From CADEDH01 sp050330635 (GTDB taxonomy: Bacteria; Actinomycetota; Acidimicrobiia; Acidimicrobiales; SZUA-35): 64,000 bases of DNA. Every line of letters starts with the position of its first letter. Position 1 is the stretch's first letter. The stretch lies in NCBI GenBank assembly GCA_050330635.1, contig JBHJNQ010000059.1:1-64000 (forward strand). The letters are read 5' to 3'. A model generated the notes under the pieces. That model saw nothing but the letters and a program-made list of their open reading frames with translations, was not told the DNA's origin and ran no database searches. A program made the translations under genes and the position numbers. Shown here in pieces: positions 14,950-24,073 of this stretch.

Positions 14950-15833
14950 CGGTGGCGAACACCTCCCCGGCGGCGACCGCTCCGGCGCCGTCCGCCACCC
15001 CGTGGGCGCTGGCGGTGGCCGGACTGGGACGCGTCTACGGCCCGGGCGGTGAGGCGGCCGTGGCCGGCACCGGCCCCGGGCCGGCCACCAGCATCAGTCC
15101 ACTCACGGGAGCCGTCGTCGGCTGTTGGGACGTGGGGTTCACGGTGGCTCCGGGCGAGGCCCTCGGCATCATCGGGGAGTCGGGCTCCGGCAAGTCGACC
15201 GTGTTGCGCTGCATCGCCGGGGACCAGCCGGCCACGGCCGGCTCGGTCCACCTCCGCACCGTCGGCCAGGGGACCGTCAACGTGCTCGACCTGGCCGATC
15301 GGGATCGCCGGGCCCTGCGGGTGGCCGACCTCGCCGTCGTCTACCAGGACCCCAACGAGGGCCTCGACCTCGACGTCTCGGCCGGGGGCAACATCGCCGA
15401 CCGCCTCACCGCCGCCGGTGAGCGCCACTTCGGTCGTATCCGCCTGCGGGCGGCCGAGCTGCTGGCCCGCACCGAGGTTCCCCTGGGGCGGATGGACGAC
15501 CCGGTCCGGACGTTCTCCGGGGGGATGCGGCAGCGGGTCCAGCTGGCCAAGGCCCTCGCCAACGGGCCCCCCGTCCTGCTGCTCGACGAACCGACGACCG
15601 GCCTCGACGCCTCCGTGGCCGCCGGCGTCCTCGATCTCATCCGGGAGCTGCTGGCCGAGACCGGCGTCGCCGCCGTCGCCGTGAGCCACGACTTCAACGT
15701 CATCGAGCTTCTCACCCGCCGCTGCATCGTCATGCACCACGGTCGGGTGGTCGAGGCGGGACTCACCGATCAGCTCCTGGAGGATCCCCAGCACCCGTAC
15801 AGTCAGCGACTCGTGGGCGCGGCGCGCGGATGA
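14946..15833 (+). CDS. phnK: C-P lyase ABC-type ATPase PhnK
   Basis: ABC ATPase that binds the C-P lyase core complex and not a membrane transporter. 295 residues, about 40 more than E. coli PhnK: an Ala/Pro-rich N-terminus and a GPGPATSISP loop are extra. Walker A GESGSGKST, Q-loop VVYQDPNEGLDLDVSAGGNI, signature FSGGMRQRVQLAKAL, Walker B VLLLDEPTTGLD and a switch histidine in VSHDF. GTG start overlaps the phnJ stop; end overlaps phnL as ATGA. Confidence 0.9.
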   Translation: MTVANTSPAATAPAPSATPWALAVAGLGRVYGPGGEAAVAGTGPGPATSISPLTGAVVGCWDVGFTVAPGEALGIIGESGSGKSTVLRCIAGDQPATAGSVHLRTVGQGTVNVLDLADRDRRALRVADLAVVYQDPNEGLDLDVSAGGNIADRLTAAGERHFGRIRLRAAELLARTEVPLGRMDDPVRTFSGGMRQRVQLAKALANGPPVLLLDEPTTGLDASVAAGVLDLIRELLAETGVAAVAVSHDFNVIELLTRRCIVMHHGRVVEAGLTDQLLEDPQHPYSQRLVGAARG

Positions 15834-16585
15834 CCGGACCGCTCCTCGCCGTCGCCGGCCTGCGCAAGTCGTTCACCCTCCACGCCGTCGACGGCCGGGT
15901 CGTCGACGCCTTACGGGGCGTCGACCTGACCGTGGCCGAGCGCACCCATGTGTGCCTGGCCGGCCTCTCGGGGGCCGGCAAATCGACGCTGCTCAAGCTG
16001 GTCAACCGCACCTACGTCGCGGGCGGTGGCACGATCCACTACCGGACCGGTGAGGGGCCGACGGTCGACCTGACCGCGCTGGCCGACACGGCCGTCGCCG
16101 ATCTCCGGGAGCGGGAGATCGGCTACGTCTCCCAGTTCCTCAGGGCCGAGCCCCGGCGGGGCGTGCACGATGTGGTGACCCGGGCCGCCCTCCGTATGGG
16201 TGCCCCCGCCGACGAGGCCGGCGACCGGGCGGCCGAGGTGCTGCGGCGGCTGAACATCGACGCCTCGCTGTGGGCCACCTACCCCACCCTGCTCTCGGGC
16301 GGTGAGAAGCAGCGGGTCAACCTGGCGGCGGGTATCGTCGTGGCACCCCGCCTCCTGCTGCTCGACGAGCCGGTGTCGGCCCTCGATCCGACCAACCGGG
16401 CCGCGATGTTGTCGGTGATCGCCGACATGACGGAGCGAGGAGCGACCGTGCTGAGCGTGTTCCACGATCTCGACGCCATCCGCCGCCTGGCCGACCGGGT
16501 GGTCGTCCTGGACGCCGGTCGAGTGGCCGACGAGGGTACGGCGCACGACGTCCTGGGCCGCAGCGTCGAGCGGCTGGCGTCGTGA
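15830..16585 (+). CDS. phnL: C-P lyase ABC-type ATPase PhnL
   Basis: Second C-P lyase ABC protein, 251 residues. LRKSFTLHAVDGRVVDALRG at the N-terminus is typical of PhnL. Walker A GLSGAGKST, Q-loop GYVSQFLRAEPRRG, signature LSGGEKQRVNLAAGI, Walker B LLLLDEPVSALD and switch histidine in VFHDLD. Genetically needed for C-P lyase activity in other bacteria, where it is thought to act with PhnK or the core complex. ATG start overlaps the phnK stop; end overlaps the phnM GTG. Confidence 0.9.
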   Translation: MTGPLLAVAGLRKSFTLHAVDGRVVDALRGVDLTVAERTHVCLAGLSGAGKSTLLKLVNRTYVAGGGTIHYRTGEGPTVDLTALADTAVADLREREIGYVSQFLRAEPRRGVHDVVTRAALRMGAPADEAGDRAAEVLRRLNIDASLWATYPTLLSGGEKQRVNLAAGIVVAPRLLLLDEPVSALDPTNRAAMLSVIADMTERGATVLSVFHDLDAIRRLADRVVVLDAGRVADEGTAHDVLGRSVERLAS

Positions 16586-17796
16586 GCACTCCCGCCGTCG
16601 TCGAGCAGGCGAGCGACCGCCCGACCGCCATCGCCGACGTCCGGGCCGTCACACCCGATGGTGTCGTCGACGGAGCGACCGTGGTGATCGAGGCCGGGAT
16701 CGTCGTCGACGTCGTGGAGCGGGGCCCGAGGCCGCCCCGGACGGTCGACGGGCGGGGCCTGCTCCTGCTGCCGGGACTGGTGGACGCCCACAGCGACGGC
16801 TTGGAGAAGGAGATCCGGCCCCGGCGGACCGCCGAGCTGCCCGCCGGCTTCGCCATTGGGGCGTTCGAGGCCCGGGTGCGGGCGGCCGGGGTCACCACGG
16901 TGTTCCACGGCATCGGCTACCAGGAGCGGGAACAGATCGGACGATCCGTGAGCCTCGCCCGCGACCTCGACGCCTGCATCCGCGAGCGGCGAGGGCAGGC
17001 GGGCGCCGGGGTCGATCACCGGATCCTCTATCGGTTCGAAGCCCGGGATCCGGTGTCGTTGTCCCCCCTGATCGACGACCTCGCCGCCCATCACCAGGAC
17101 GACGAGCTCCCCCTGATCTCGTTCGAGGATCACACCCCGGGTCAGGGCCAGTACCGCGATCCGGCCCAGTTCGCCGCCGCCGTCGACCCCGAGGCGGTCC
17201 CCGAGGGAACGACGGTCGACGAGCACGTGGCCGAGCTGATGGCCGAGGCGACCCGGATGGAGAGATGGCGGGATCGGAACCTCGTCCGGCTGTCGCGCCT
17301 GGCCCGGCGGGGGGAGATCCGGCTCCTGGCCCACGACGTGGAGACCCCCGACGATGTCCTGGCGGCGGGGGAGGCGGGGGCCACGGTGGCCGAGTTCCCG
17401 TTGACCGAGGAGGCGGCGAGGGCGGCCCGCGACTGTGGCATGGCCGTCGTGATGGGTGCCCCGAACGCCCTTCGGGGCGGCTCCCACTCGGGCAACGCCT
17501 CGGCCCAGGAGCTGGTGGCGCGGGGTCTGTGCGACGTCCTCGCCTCCGACTACCTGCCGCCGGCGCTGTTGGCGGCCGCTCTGAGCATGGCGGCCGATCG
17601 GCTCTGCTCACTGCCGGCGGCGGTCGGCCTCGTCACGTCCGGACCGGCGGCGATGGTCGGGCTCGACGATCGGGGTCGCATCGTCGCCGGAGCCCGGGCC
17701 GACCTCGTGCTGGTCGACGACTCCGGCCACTGGCCCACCGTCGTCGGCCTCCGCCGGGTGGGCGACGCTCCCGCCCGTCGGGTGTCGGGCCTCTAG
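16582..17796 (+). CDS. phnM: Ribose 1-methylphosphonate 5-triphosphate diphosphatase PhnM
   Basis: Amidohydrolase-fold metalloenzyme that removes pyrophosphate from the ribose-1-alkylphosphonate triphosphate before PhnJ acts. 404 residues. LLLPGLVDAHSDGLEKEIRP carries the HxD metal ligands, and later blocks are TTVFHGIGYQ, DDELPLISFEDHTPGQGQYR, IRLLAHDVETPDDV and the C-terminal catalytic-Asp region LASDYLPPALL. The start GTG overlaps the phnL stop, making it the last of seven overlapping genes. PhnN and PhnP are not in the window. Confidence 0.92.
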   Translation: MSTPAVVEQASDRPTAIADVRAVTPDGVVDGATVVIEAGIVVDVVERGPRPPRTVDGRGLLLLPGLVDAHSDGLEKEIRPRRTAELPAGFAIGAFEARVRAAGVTTVFHGIGYQEREQIGRSVSLARDLDACIRERRGQAGAGVDHRILYRFEARDPVSLSPLIDDLAAHHQDDELPLISFEDHTPGQGQYRDPAQFAAAVDPEAVPEGTTVDEHVAELMAEATRMERWRDRNLVRLSRLARRGEIRLLAHDVETPDDVLAAGEAGATVAEFPLTEEAARAARDCGMAVVMGAPNALRGGSHSGNASAQELVARGLCDVLASDYLPPALLAAALSMAADRLCSLPAAVGLVTSGPAAMVGLDDRGRIVAGARADLVLVDDSGHWPTVVGLRRVGDAPARRVSGL

Positions 17797-17894
17797 CCGG
17801 CGCCGCCCAGCGGCGACGTCCCGAGCGCTGGCGTTCGTCGGAGTGTCGGCGGCACCGAGAGGGTGCCCGGGGAACGCAATTCCGACCGGTGCTC

Positions 17895-18515
17895 CTAGCG
17901 AGCCGGGTCGGCCCGATGATGTTCGGCCAGGACCTCGGCGATCATCGCCTCGAACATTGAGAACGAGGCCGTCGGCGCACCGGTCTCCTTGGCCTGCTCG
18001 TCCCAGCGGCGCAGCGCCACCGCCGTGGCGTGGGCCGGGAGGGCCTCGAAGGCCCGCACCTCGTCGGCCGTCATCGGTCCCCCCTGGAGCCGGAGGCTCC
18101 GCACCGAGGCGGGGGAGAGGGTATCGTGATACGCCGGCTCGACGGCGCACAGGTAGCGCTTGGCCGCCACGTGGAGCCGGATCGGTTCCGTGACCGTCGG
18201 TGGGAACCAGCGGGCGAGGTGGTCGGCACCCACCAGCTCGTGGCGGCGGTCGACGATCGGCGGGGCCGCCGGGTCGTCGGCGAGGAGGTGGCCGATGTCG
18301 TGGAGCAGGGCGGCGATCACGGCGCTGGGCTCGGCACCGGCCACCAGCCCGTGGGAGGCGGCCTGGAGCCCGTGCTCGGTCTGGGTCACCGCCTCGTCGT
18401 AGCGGCCGCCACCGGCCCGCCGATACAGGGCGACGAGCTCGGCGGCCACCGCCGCTACGTCGGTGTGCGCCGCCGGATCGGTCGGCGCCGACCCGTCCTG
18501 GTGTGTCTCGGTCAT
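17895..18515 (-). CDS. HD-domain protein, PhnZ-like phosphonate oxygenase family
   Basis: A 206-residue HD-superfamily protein of the group associated with phosphonate degradation (TIGR03276-like, PhnZ relatives), mixed-valent di-iron oxygenases that cleave hydroxyphosphonates. Visible motifs are the loop RYDEAVTQTEHGLQAAS, the HD ligands in IAALLHDIGHLL, and HLARWFPPTVTEPIRLHVAA followed by KRYLC. It converges with phnM, 98 bases apart, which supports a phosphonate role. The ATG at 18515 has GGAGG 7 bases upstream. The partner dioxygenase PhnY is not in the window, so substrate and reaction remain inference. Confidence 0.8.
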   Translation of the reverse strand: MTETHQDGSAPTDPAAHTDVAAVAAELVALYRRAGGGRYDEAVTQTEHGLQAASHGLVAGAEPSAVIAALLHDIGHLLADDPAAPPIVDRRHELVGADHLARWFPPTVTEPIRLHVAAKRYLCAVEPAYHDTLSPASVRSLRLQGGPMTADEVRAFEALPAHATAVALRRWDEQAKETGAPTASFSMFEAMIAEVLAEHHRADPAR

Positions 18516-18719
18516 GGCCGGACCTCCTCGACCCCTTGCCGTTCGTCCCCGCCGATCGGGTGCACCACCGGCGATCGGCCTGAAGGTACCGAACCCGACG
18601 GAACGGCACGTGAACATGGGCGGTCGAGGGTGGGGCGATCCGGTGAACCTTCGCCGGCCGGGGGCTGGCCGGGCCGGTGCACGGCGAGACCCGGGGCGGT
18701 CGCACCGGCGCAGCGGCGT

Positions 18720-20243
18720 TCAGCTGCCGAGGAACATCTGGTAGGCCGGGTGGCCGGTCTCCTCCCGGGCCGGGTAGCCGAGCTCGTCGAGGAAGCGCTG
18801 GAAGGCGGCGTCGTCCCGGGACGGGACCTGGATCCCGACGAGGACGCGCCCGAAGTCGGCGCCGTGGTTGCGGTAGTGGAACAGCGAGATGTTCCAGTCC
18901 GGGGCCATGGCGGCCAGGAAGTCGAGCAGGGCGCCCGGGCGTTCCGGGAACTCGAAGCGGTAGATGCGCTCGTCGACGGCCAGCGGGGAGTGACCACCGA
19001 CCAGGTGGCGGAGGTGGAGCTTGGCCAGCTCGTCGTCGGTCAGATCGAGGGTGTCGTAGCCGGCGGCCCGGAAGCGGTCGACCATGTTCGCCCCCTCGGC
19101 CCCGTCGGCGATCTGTACCCCCACGAAGACGTGGGCCCGGCTGGCGTCGCTGATGCGGTAGTTGAACTCGGTGATGTTGCGCTCACCGAGCTGCTCGCAG
19201 AAGCGGCGGAAGCTGCCCCGCTCCTCGGGAATCGACACCGCGAACACGGCCTCCCGCCGTTCCCCGACCTCGGCCCGTTCGGCCACGAAGCGGAGCCGGT
19301 CGAAGTTCATGTTGGCCCCCGAGCACACGGCGACCACGGTGTCGTGGCGGCGGCCGTGGCGCTCGAGGTACGCCTTCATCCCGGCGACGGCGAGGGCGCC
19401 GGCCGGCTCCAGCACCGCCCTGGTGTCGGTGAACACGTCTTTGATGGCGGCGCAGAGGGCGTCGTTGTCGACCCTGACGATCTCGTCGACGAACTCCCGG
19501 GTGAGGCGGAACGTCTCGGTGCCGACGGTCTTCACCGCCGTACCGTCTGAGAAGAGCCCGACGGTGTCGAGCGACACCGGGTGGCCGGCCTCGATGGAGG
19601 TGGCCATGGCGTCGGAGTCCTCGGTCTGGACACCGATGACCCGGATCTCGGGCCGGACGGCCTTGACGTAGCACGCCACCCCCGAGATGAGTCCGCCGCC
19701 GCCGATGGGGCAGAACAGAGCGTGGAGGGGACGGGGGTGCTGGCGCAGGATCTCCATGGCCACGGTGCCCTGGCCGGCGATGACGTCGGGGTCGTCGAAC
19801 GGATGGACGAACGTGAGGCCCTCCCGGTCGGTCAGGAGGCGGGCGTGCTCGTAGGCGTCGCTGTAGGACTCGCCCCGCAGCACCACCTCGGCCCCCCGGG
19901 CCCGGACCGCATCCACCTTCACCTGGGGCGTCGTCACCGGCATCACGATCACGGCCCGGCAGCCCAGCCGCTGGGCCGCCAGGGCGACGCCCTGGGCGTG
20001 GTTGCCGGCGGAGGAGGCGATCACGCCCCGCCGCAGGACCTCCGGAGCGAGGCGGGCCATCTTGTTGTAGGCGCCCCGGACCTTGAACGAGAAGACCGGT
20101 TGGAGGTCTTCCCGCTTGAGCAGGACGCGGTTGCCGAAGCGGTGCGACAGCACGGGGGCGTCATCGAGCGGCGTCTCGCCGACGACGTCGTAGACCGAGG
20201 AGGTCAGGATCCGTCGCAGGTAGTCGGTCTGGTGCGGGTTCAA
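18720..20243 (-). CDS. ilvA: Threonine ammonia-lyase, biosynthetic (threonine deaminase)
   Basis: PLP enzyme converting threonine to 2-oxobutyrate, the first step to isoleucine. 507 residues: a catalytic fold-type II PLP domain (1 to about 320) with the PLP lysine in FSFKVRGAYNKM and the phosphate-binding loop CPIGGGGLISG, then two ACT-like regulatory regions (about 325-415 and 420-505), as in the long feedback-inhibited enzyme. TTG start at 20243 is supported by a TAGCGT box 8 bases upstream. No leader peptide or attenuator was seen. Confidence 0.93.
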   Translation of the reverse strand: MNPHQTDYLRRILTSSVYDVVGETPLDDAPVLSHRFGNRVLLKREDLQPVFSFKVRGAYNKMARLAPEVLRRGVIASSAGNHAQGVALAAQRLGCRAVIVMPVTTPQVKVDAVRARGAEVVLRGESYSDAYEHARLLTDREGLTFVHPFDDPDVIAGQGTVAMEILRQHPRPLHALFCPIGGGGLISGVACYVKAVRPEIRVIGVQTEDSDAMATSIEAGHPVSLDTVGLFSDGTAVKTVGTETFRLTREFVDEIVRVDNDALCAAIKDVFTDTRAVLEPAGALAVAGMKAYLERHGRRHDTVVAVCSGANMNFDRLRFVAERAEVGERREAVFAVSIPEERGSFRRFCEQLGERNITEFNYRISDASRAHVFVGVQIADGAEGANMVDRFRAAGYDTLDLTDDELAKLHLRHLVGGHSPLAVDERIYRFEFPERPGALLDFLAAMAPDWNISLFHYRNHGADFGRVLVGIQVPSRDDAAFQRFLDELGYPAREETGHPAYQMFLGS

Positions 20244-20251
20244 CGCCGGTC

Positions 20252-20257
20252 ACGCTA
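20252..20257 (-). promoter_or_regulatory. -10-like box, leaderless start
   Basis: TAGCGT on the minus strand, 8 bases upstream of the TTG start of ilvA at 20243. Confidence 0.5.
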
Positions 20258-20315
20258 TCGGCGCCGGGTGGCCTCCGGTCCGGCGGGGCCCGGTGACACC
20301 CGCCCCGGCGGCGAC

Positions 20316-20723
20316 TCACCAGCCCATGGCGGCCTTGGCCACGAGGGTGTCGGCGTACTCCTCCATGTGCACGATCTGGCCGTCGCGGCAGGTGTGGATC
20401 CAGCAGTACTGGTTGTCGTAGTGGGCCCCGGTGGCCTTGGCCGTGGCCGTGATCCGCTGCTGCACGGCGGCGGTGTCGCCGTCGACGATCATCGAGCGGA
20501 CGTCGACGGCGAACGGCTCCGACAGGTCGAACGTGGTCTTGACCACGTTGCCCGCCAGTTCGGCCACGATCGCCGGGCCACCCGTCATCGTGGCCAGGGG
20601 GGCCGATGCCGGCGGCTCCCAGACGCAGTCGTCGGCCACGAGGGTGGCCAGGGTGTCGCGGTCGCCCTTGCGGAGGGCGGCATAGTAGCGGGTGATCAGG
20701 TCACGGGTCTGCTCGGTCTCCAT
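20316..20723 (-). CDS. SnoaL/NTF2-like protein
   Basis: A 135-residue alpha-beta protein of the nuclear transport factor 2-like/SnoaL-like fold: an N-terminal helix ITRYYAALRKGDRDTLATLV, then VADDCVWEPP, and a C-terminal strand pair ending in GQIVHMEEYADT. Members are small isomerases, dehydratases or binding proteins; the substrate cannot be told. The ATG start is supported by a TAGCGT box 7 bases upstream. Confidence 0.8.
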   Translation of the reverse strand: METEQTRDLITRYYAALRKGDRDTLATLVADDCVWEPPASAPLATMTGGPAIVAELAGNVVKTTFDLSEPFAVDVRSMIVDGDTAAVQQRITATAKATGAHYDNQYCWIHTCRDGQIVHMEEYADTLVAKAAMGW

Positions 20724-20730
20724 GGGGCGG

Positions 20731-20736
20731 ACGCTA
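20731..20736 (-). promoter_or_regulatory. -10-like box, leaderless start
   Basis: TAGCGT on the minus strand, 7 bases upstream of the ATG at 20723 of the SnoaL-like gene. Confidence 0.5.
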
Positions 20737-20748
20737 CCGCACGCGGCG

Positions 20749-20943
20749 TCAGGTCCCGGAGTTGTCGTGGTCGTCGCCCTCGCCGTCGACCACCGCCGGC
20801 CGTTTGACCTGGCGCATCCCGACGACGCCGACGGCGAGGGCGGCCAGGCCGGTCACGAGGAACATCCAGGGGGGCGCCCCGAGGAGGAAGCAGGCGACGG
20901 CCACGGCCATCAGGGCGTAGCCGGTGGCCGGCGTGTACCTCAC
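20749..20943 (-). CDS. Small two-helix membrane protein
   Basis: A 64-residue protein with two hydrophobic helices (GYALMAVAVACFLLG and WMFLVTGLAALAVGVVGM) joined by a short APP loop, and a charged C-terminal tail. Its GTG start overlaps the TGA stop of the thioesterase gene (GTGA), which is the main support for it being real. Function unknown. Confidence 0.65.
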   Translation of the reverse strand: MRYTPATGYALMAVAVACFLLGAPPWMFLVTGLAALAVGVVGMRQVKRPAVVDGEGDDHDNSGT

Positions 20944-21818
20944 CGTTGGTCCGGATCGAGGCGGAACAAGGCCTCCTGGGTGAAGGTCGCCACCTGCTCG
21001 CCGTTGCGGTTCCAGACCGAGGCGGTGGCGAGGCCCCGACCGTGGCCGACCACCACGGGGCGCTGGTCGACGAAGAGCCAGTCGTTGAGGTCGAACGGGC
21101 GGTGGATCCACAGGGCGTGGTCGAGGCTGACGAACACCACGCCGGGGCTGCCCCACGTCTTGCCCCACGGAACGGCGACGTTGTCGGCCAGGGACTCGTC
21201 GCTCTGGTAGGCCAGCACCGCCGTCTGGAGGTGGTGGTCGGCGGGGAGCGCCCCGTCGGCCCTGACCCAGAGCCTGATGCCGCCATCGGTCGACGGGCCG
21301 GCCGGGGCCCAGGGGGCGTCGACCGTGCGGATGTCGAGCCCATAGTCGCGCAGTGCCCACTCCGCCGGGAGGGGTAGCGGGTCGAGCGAGGCCATCAGCT
21401 CACGATAGGAGGGGAGCGAGCCGGGGTCGGGCAGGGAGGCGAAATCGGCCGGGGGAGGGGGATCGGAGCGGGGCCCGTCTTCGTCGACGGCGAACGACGC
21501 CAGCAGCTCGAACTGGGGTTTGGCCGGGTCCTGGTGGACCGTGACCCGGCGGGTGCAGAAGCTCCGACCGTCGCGGACCCGCTCGACGTCGAGCTCGAAT
21601 GGGCTCCCGGGCGCGCCGGCCCGCAGGAAGTAGGCGTGGAGGGAGTGGAGGCGCCGATCGTCGTCGACGGTGGCGCAGGCGGCGGCCGTGGCTTGACCGA
21701 GGAAGTGACCGCCGAACGTGGCGTCGACCCCATCGTGGTCGGAGCCCCGGCCCCGGAAACGGTCGTCGCCCAGGGGTTCCAGGGTGAGGACCGCCACCAG
21801 GTCGTCGAGGGCGCTCAT
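20940..21818 (-). CDS. tesB: Acyl-CoA thioesterase II (TesB-like)
   Basis: Double hot-dog-fold thioesterase of 292 residues that hydrolyses acyl-CoA to free acid and CoA. N-terminal hot dog with GGHFLGQATAAACATV, DRRLHSLHAYFLRAG and RVRDGRSFCTRRVTVHQ; the C-terminal half has SLDHALWIHRPF followed by DWLFVDQRP, typical of TesB. Its stop overlaps the start of the small membrane protein gene downstream. A minus-strand TAACCT box lies about 30 bases upstream of the ATG. Confidence 0.9.
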   Translation of the reverse strand: MSALDDLVAVLTLEPLGDDRFRGRGSDHDGVDATFGGHFLGQATAAACATVDDDRRLHSLHAYFLRAGAPGSPFELDVERVRDGRSFCTRRVTVHQDPAKPQFELLASFAVDEDGPRSDPPPPADFASLPDPGSLPSYRELMASLDPLPLPAEWALRDYGLDIRTVDAPWAPAGPSTDGGIRLWVRADGALPADHHLQTAVLAYQSDESLADNVAVPWGKTWGSPGVVFVSLDHALWIHRPFDLNDWLFVDQRPVVVGHGRGLATASVWNRNGEQVATFTQEALFRLDPDQR

Positions 21819-21995
21819 GATCGTGGCTGGGGTCGGCGTCGCACCGGACCGAGGTTAGCGATCGGGGGCGAGGCCGACCCAGCCATCAGCGGTCGGTCCC
21901 GGGTCGGGGTCGAACGAAGGGGCTGCGCCTGCCGTCGGCGACGCCGATCTGCGGTGACCCGGTGGGCCGGCCCGGGGTCACCCGTGCGTCGACGC

Positions 21996-22457
21996 TCACC
22001 CACCGGCGACGGCCGACGAGGCGCCCGAGGCGGCGAGGGTGTCGTTGAGCCAGGCCGCATCGCCGATGAAGGTGATCCGCACGATCGGGCTGTGGTCGAG
22101 GGCGGCGTCGAAGGTGAGCGCTTCGCGGTAGTAGGCGGTGGGTGGGGCGCTGAGGATGCGGTGGCGCTCGTCCCGATCGGTCACCGGCGTGGCCGTGGCC
22201 GGCAGGTCGGCGGCCACGCCGGCCTTGAGTCGGATCACGAGGGCGGGCTTGGCCCGGAGGTTGGCCATCCAGTCTCGGGGCTGGTGCTCGACGTCGGCCC
22301 GTCCGGCGTTGGGTGAGCCGCAGATGAGTGGCTCCCCGTCGATCACGGTGATCCAGATCTCGGTCGTTCTCGGCTGGCCGCTCCGCCGTCCCGTCGTCAC
22401 GATGTCGACGGTCCGTTCGGTGAGCAGGCTGTCGACGATGGCGTGGCGATCGGTCAT
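21996..22457 (-). CDS. F420-dependent nitroreductase-like (Ddn/DUF385) protein
   Basis: A 153-residue split-barrel protein of the deazaflavin(F420)-dependent nitroreductase family: TVDIVTTGRRSGQPRTTEIW then ICGSPNAG, RDWMANLRAKPALVIRLKAG. Mycobacterial relatives reduce quinones or nitro drugs with reduced F420. ATG start supported by a TAGCGT box 6 bases upstream. Substrate unknown. Confidence 0.8.
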   Translation of the reverse strand: MTDRHAIVDSLLTERTVDIVTTGRRSGQPRTTEIWITVIDGEPLICGSPNAGRADVEHQPRDWMANLRAKPALVIRLKAGVAADLPATATPVTDRDERHRILSAPPTAYYREALTFDAALDHSPIVRITFIGDAAWLNDTLAASGASSAVAGG

Positions 22458-22463
22458 GGGGTG

Positions 22464-22469
22464 ACGCTA
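22464..22469 (-). promoter_or_regulatory. -10-like box, leaderless start
   Basis: TAGCGT on the minus strand, 6 bases upstream of the ATG at 22457. Confidence 0.5.
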
Positions 22470-22533
22470 GCAACCGCCGCCGGCGGGGCGGATCGGACGC
22501 CGGCGGTTCTGGTCCCGGAGCGGACGACCACAC

Positions 22534-22539
22534 TACGCT
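22534..22539 (+). promoter_or_regulatory. -10-like box, leaderless start
   Basis: TACGCT, 6 bases upstream of the GTG at 22546. Confidence 0.5.
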
Positions 22540-22545
22540 CCGACC

Positions 22546-23901
22546 GTGGAACCCCGACCGAGGCTGCTGTTCAACGCCTTCTCGATGAACTGCGTCTCCC
22601 ACATCCAGCACGGTCTCTGGGGCCGGCCCGACACCCGCCAGCTCGACTACACATCGCTCGACGCCTGGGTGGAGCTGGCCCGCCTCCTGGAACGGGGCCG
22701 CTTCGATGCCCTGTTCCTGGCCGACGTCATCGGGGTCTACGACGCCTACCGGGGTGGTCCCGAGACCTCGATCCGGGAGGCGATGCAGATCCCCGTCAAC
22801 GACCCCAGCCTCCTCATCCCGGCCATGGCCCACGCCACCGAACACCTGGGCTTCGCCTTCACCGCCTCGATCCTCAGCGAGCATCCCTTCGCCTTCGCCC
22901 GCCGGATCTCGACCCTCGACCACCTGACCCGGGGCCGGGTGGCGTGGAACATCGTCACCTCCTACCTCCCGAGCGCGGCCCGCAACTTGGGTTGGGACAA
23001 CCTGCCCCGACACGACGACCGCTACGACCGGGGCGACGACTACCTCGAGGTCACCTACAAGCTGTGGGAGGCCAGCTGGGAGGACGACGCCGTCGTCCGC
23101 GACGTCGAGCGAGGTGTCTACGCCGACCCGGCCAAGGTCCACACCATCGACCACGTCGGCCCGTACTACACGGTGCCCGGACCCCACCTGTGCGAGCCGT
23201 CGCCCCAGCGCACCCCCGTGCTGTTCCAAGCCGGGTCGTCCGATCGGGGCCGGGAGTTCGCGGCCCGTCACGCCGAGGCCATCTTCGTGGCCGGGAGCCG
23301 CCGCTCGGTGGCCCGGGTCAAGGCCGATGTCGAGCAGCGGGCCGCGGCCCACGGTCGCCGCCCGGGCGACGTGAAGGTGTTCCAGCCCATCACCCCCGTG
23401 GTCGGTGGCACCGAGGCCGAGGCCAGAGCGAAGGCGGAGGAGCTGACGGCGTCGGTGTCGATCGAGGGTGGCCTGGCCCACCTCAGTGGCTCGATCGGGG
23501 CCGACCTCGGCGCCATCGACCCCGACCGCCCCCTGTCGACCTTCGACTTCAACGGCATCGAGGGCATCGTCAAGGCGATGGTGGAGGCCGCCCCCGACAA
23601 GAGCTGGACGTTCGGTGAGCTGGCCAAGCGACAGATGACGGGCCAGTTCATGGTGGGAAGCGACGAGCAGGTGGCCGACCAGCTCGAGGCCATGGGCGAG
23701 GCCGGGGTCGACGGCTTCAACCTCGTCTACACCTCCACCCCCGGCACGTTCGCCGATTTCATCGACGGGGTGGTGCCCATCCTCCAGGCCCGGGGCCGGA
23801 TGCAGTCCGAGTACGGCCCCGGCACCCTCCGGCGCAAGCTGTTCGGCACCGACCGCCTCCCCGACCGCCATCCCGGCTCCCGGCGCTCCATCCTGCGCTG
23901 A
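22546..23901 (+). CDS. NtaA/SnaA/DszA-family flavin monooxygenase
   Basis: Two-component FMNH2-dependent monooxygenase of the luciferase superfamily, about 451 residues, the length of the NtaA (nitrilotriacetate), SnaA and DszA (dibenzothiophene sulfone) group. Diagnostic blocks: LLFNAFSMNCVSHIQHGLW at the N-terminus, GRFDALFLADVIGVYDAYRG, RGRVAWNIVTSYLPSAARN, and YTVPGPHLCEPSPQRTPVLF. Such enzymes need a separate flavin reductase; the nitroreductase at 31303 or a gene outside the window could serve. GTG start has a TACGCT box 6 bases upstream. Substrate unknown. Confidence 0.88.
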   Translation: MEPRPRLLFNAFSMNCVSHIQHGLWGRPDTRQLDYTSLDAWVELARLLERGRFDALFLADVIGVYDAYRGGPETSIREAMQIPVNDPSLLIPAMAHATEHLGFAFTASILSEHPFAFARRISTLDHLTRGRVAWNIVTSYLPSAARNLGWDNLPRHDDRYDRGDDYLEVTYKLWEASWEDDAVVRDVERGVYADPAKVHTIDHVGPYYTVPGPHLCEPSPQRTPVLFQAGSSDRGREFAARHAEAIFVAGSRRSVARVKADVEQRAAAHGRRPGDVKVFQPITPVVGGTEAEARAKAEELTASVSIEGGLAHLSGSIGADLGAIDPDRPLSTFDFNGIEGIVKAMVEAAPDKSWTFGELAKRQMTGQFMVGSDEQVADQLEAMGEAGVDGFNLVYTSTPGTFADFIDGVVPILQARGRMQSEYGPGTLRRKLFGTDRLPDRHPGSRRSILR

Positions 23902-24073
23902 GCGCTGAAGCCACCCGGGGTCCGATGTCCGGGACCCGGCCCCACCATCCGGATCGGCCACCCGTCCGGGTGCGTCAGTTGGCGGCGAGCGGCACACCAT
24001 GGTGAGCTGGGAGCCGACCGATCCCGTCCGACCTCGCGCCCGGCGGGGCGGCCCACACTTCCCCGGGGGACCC

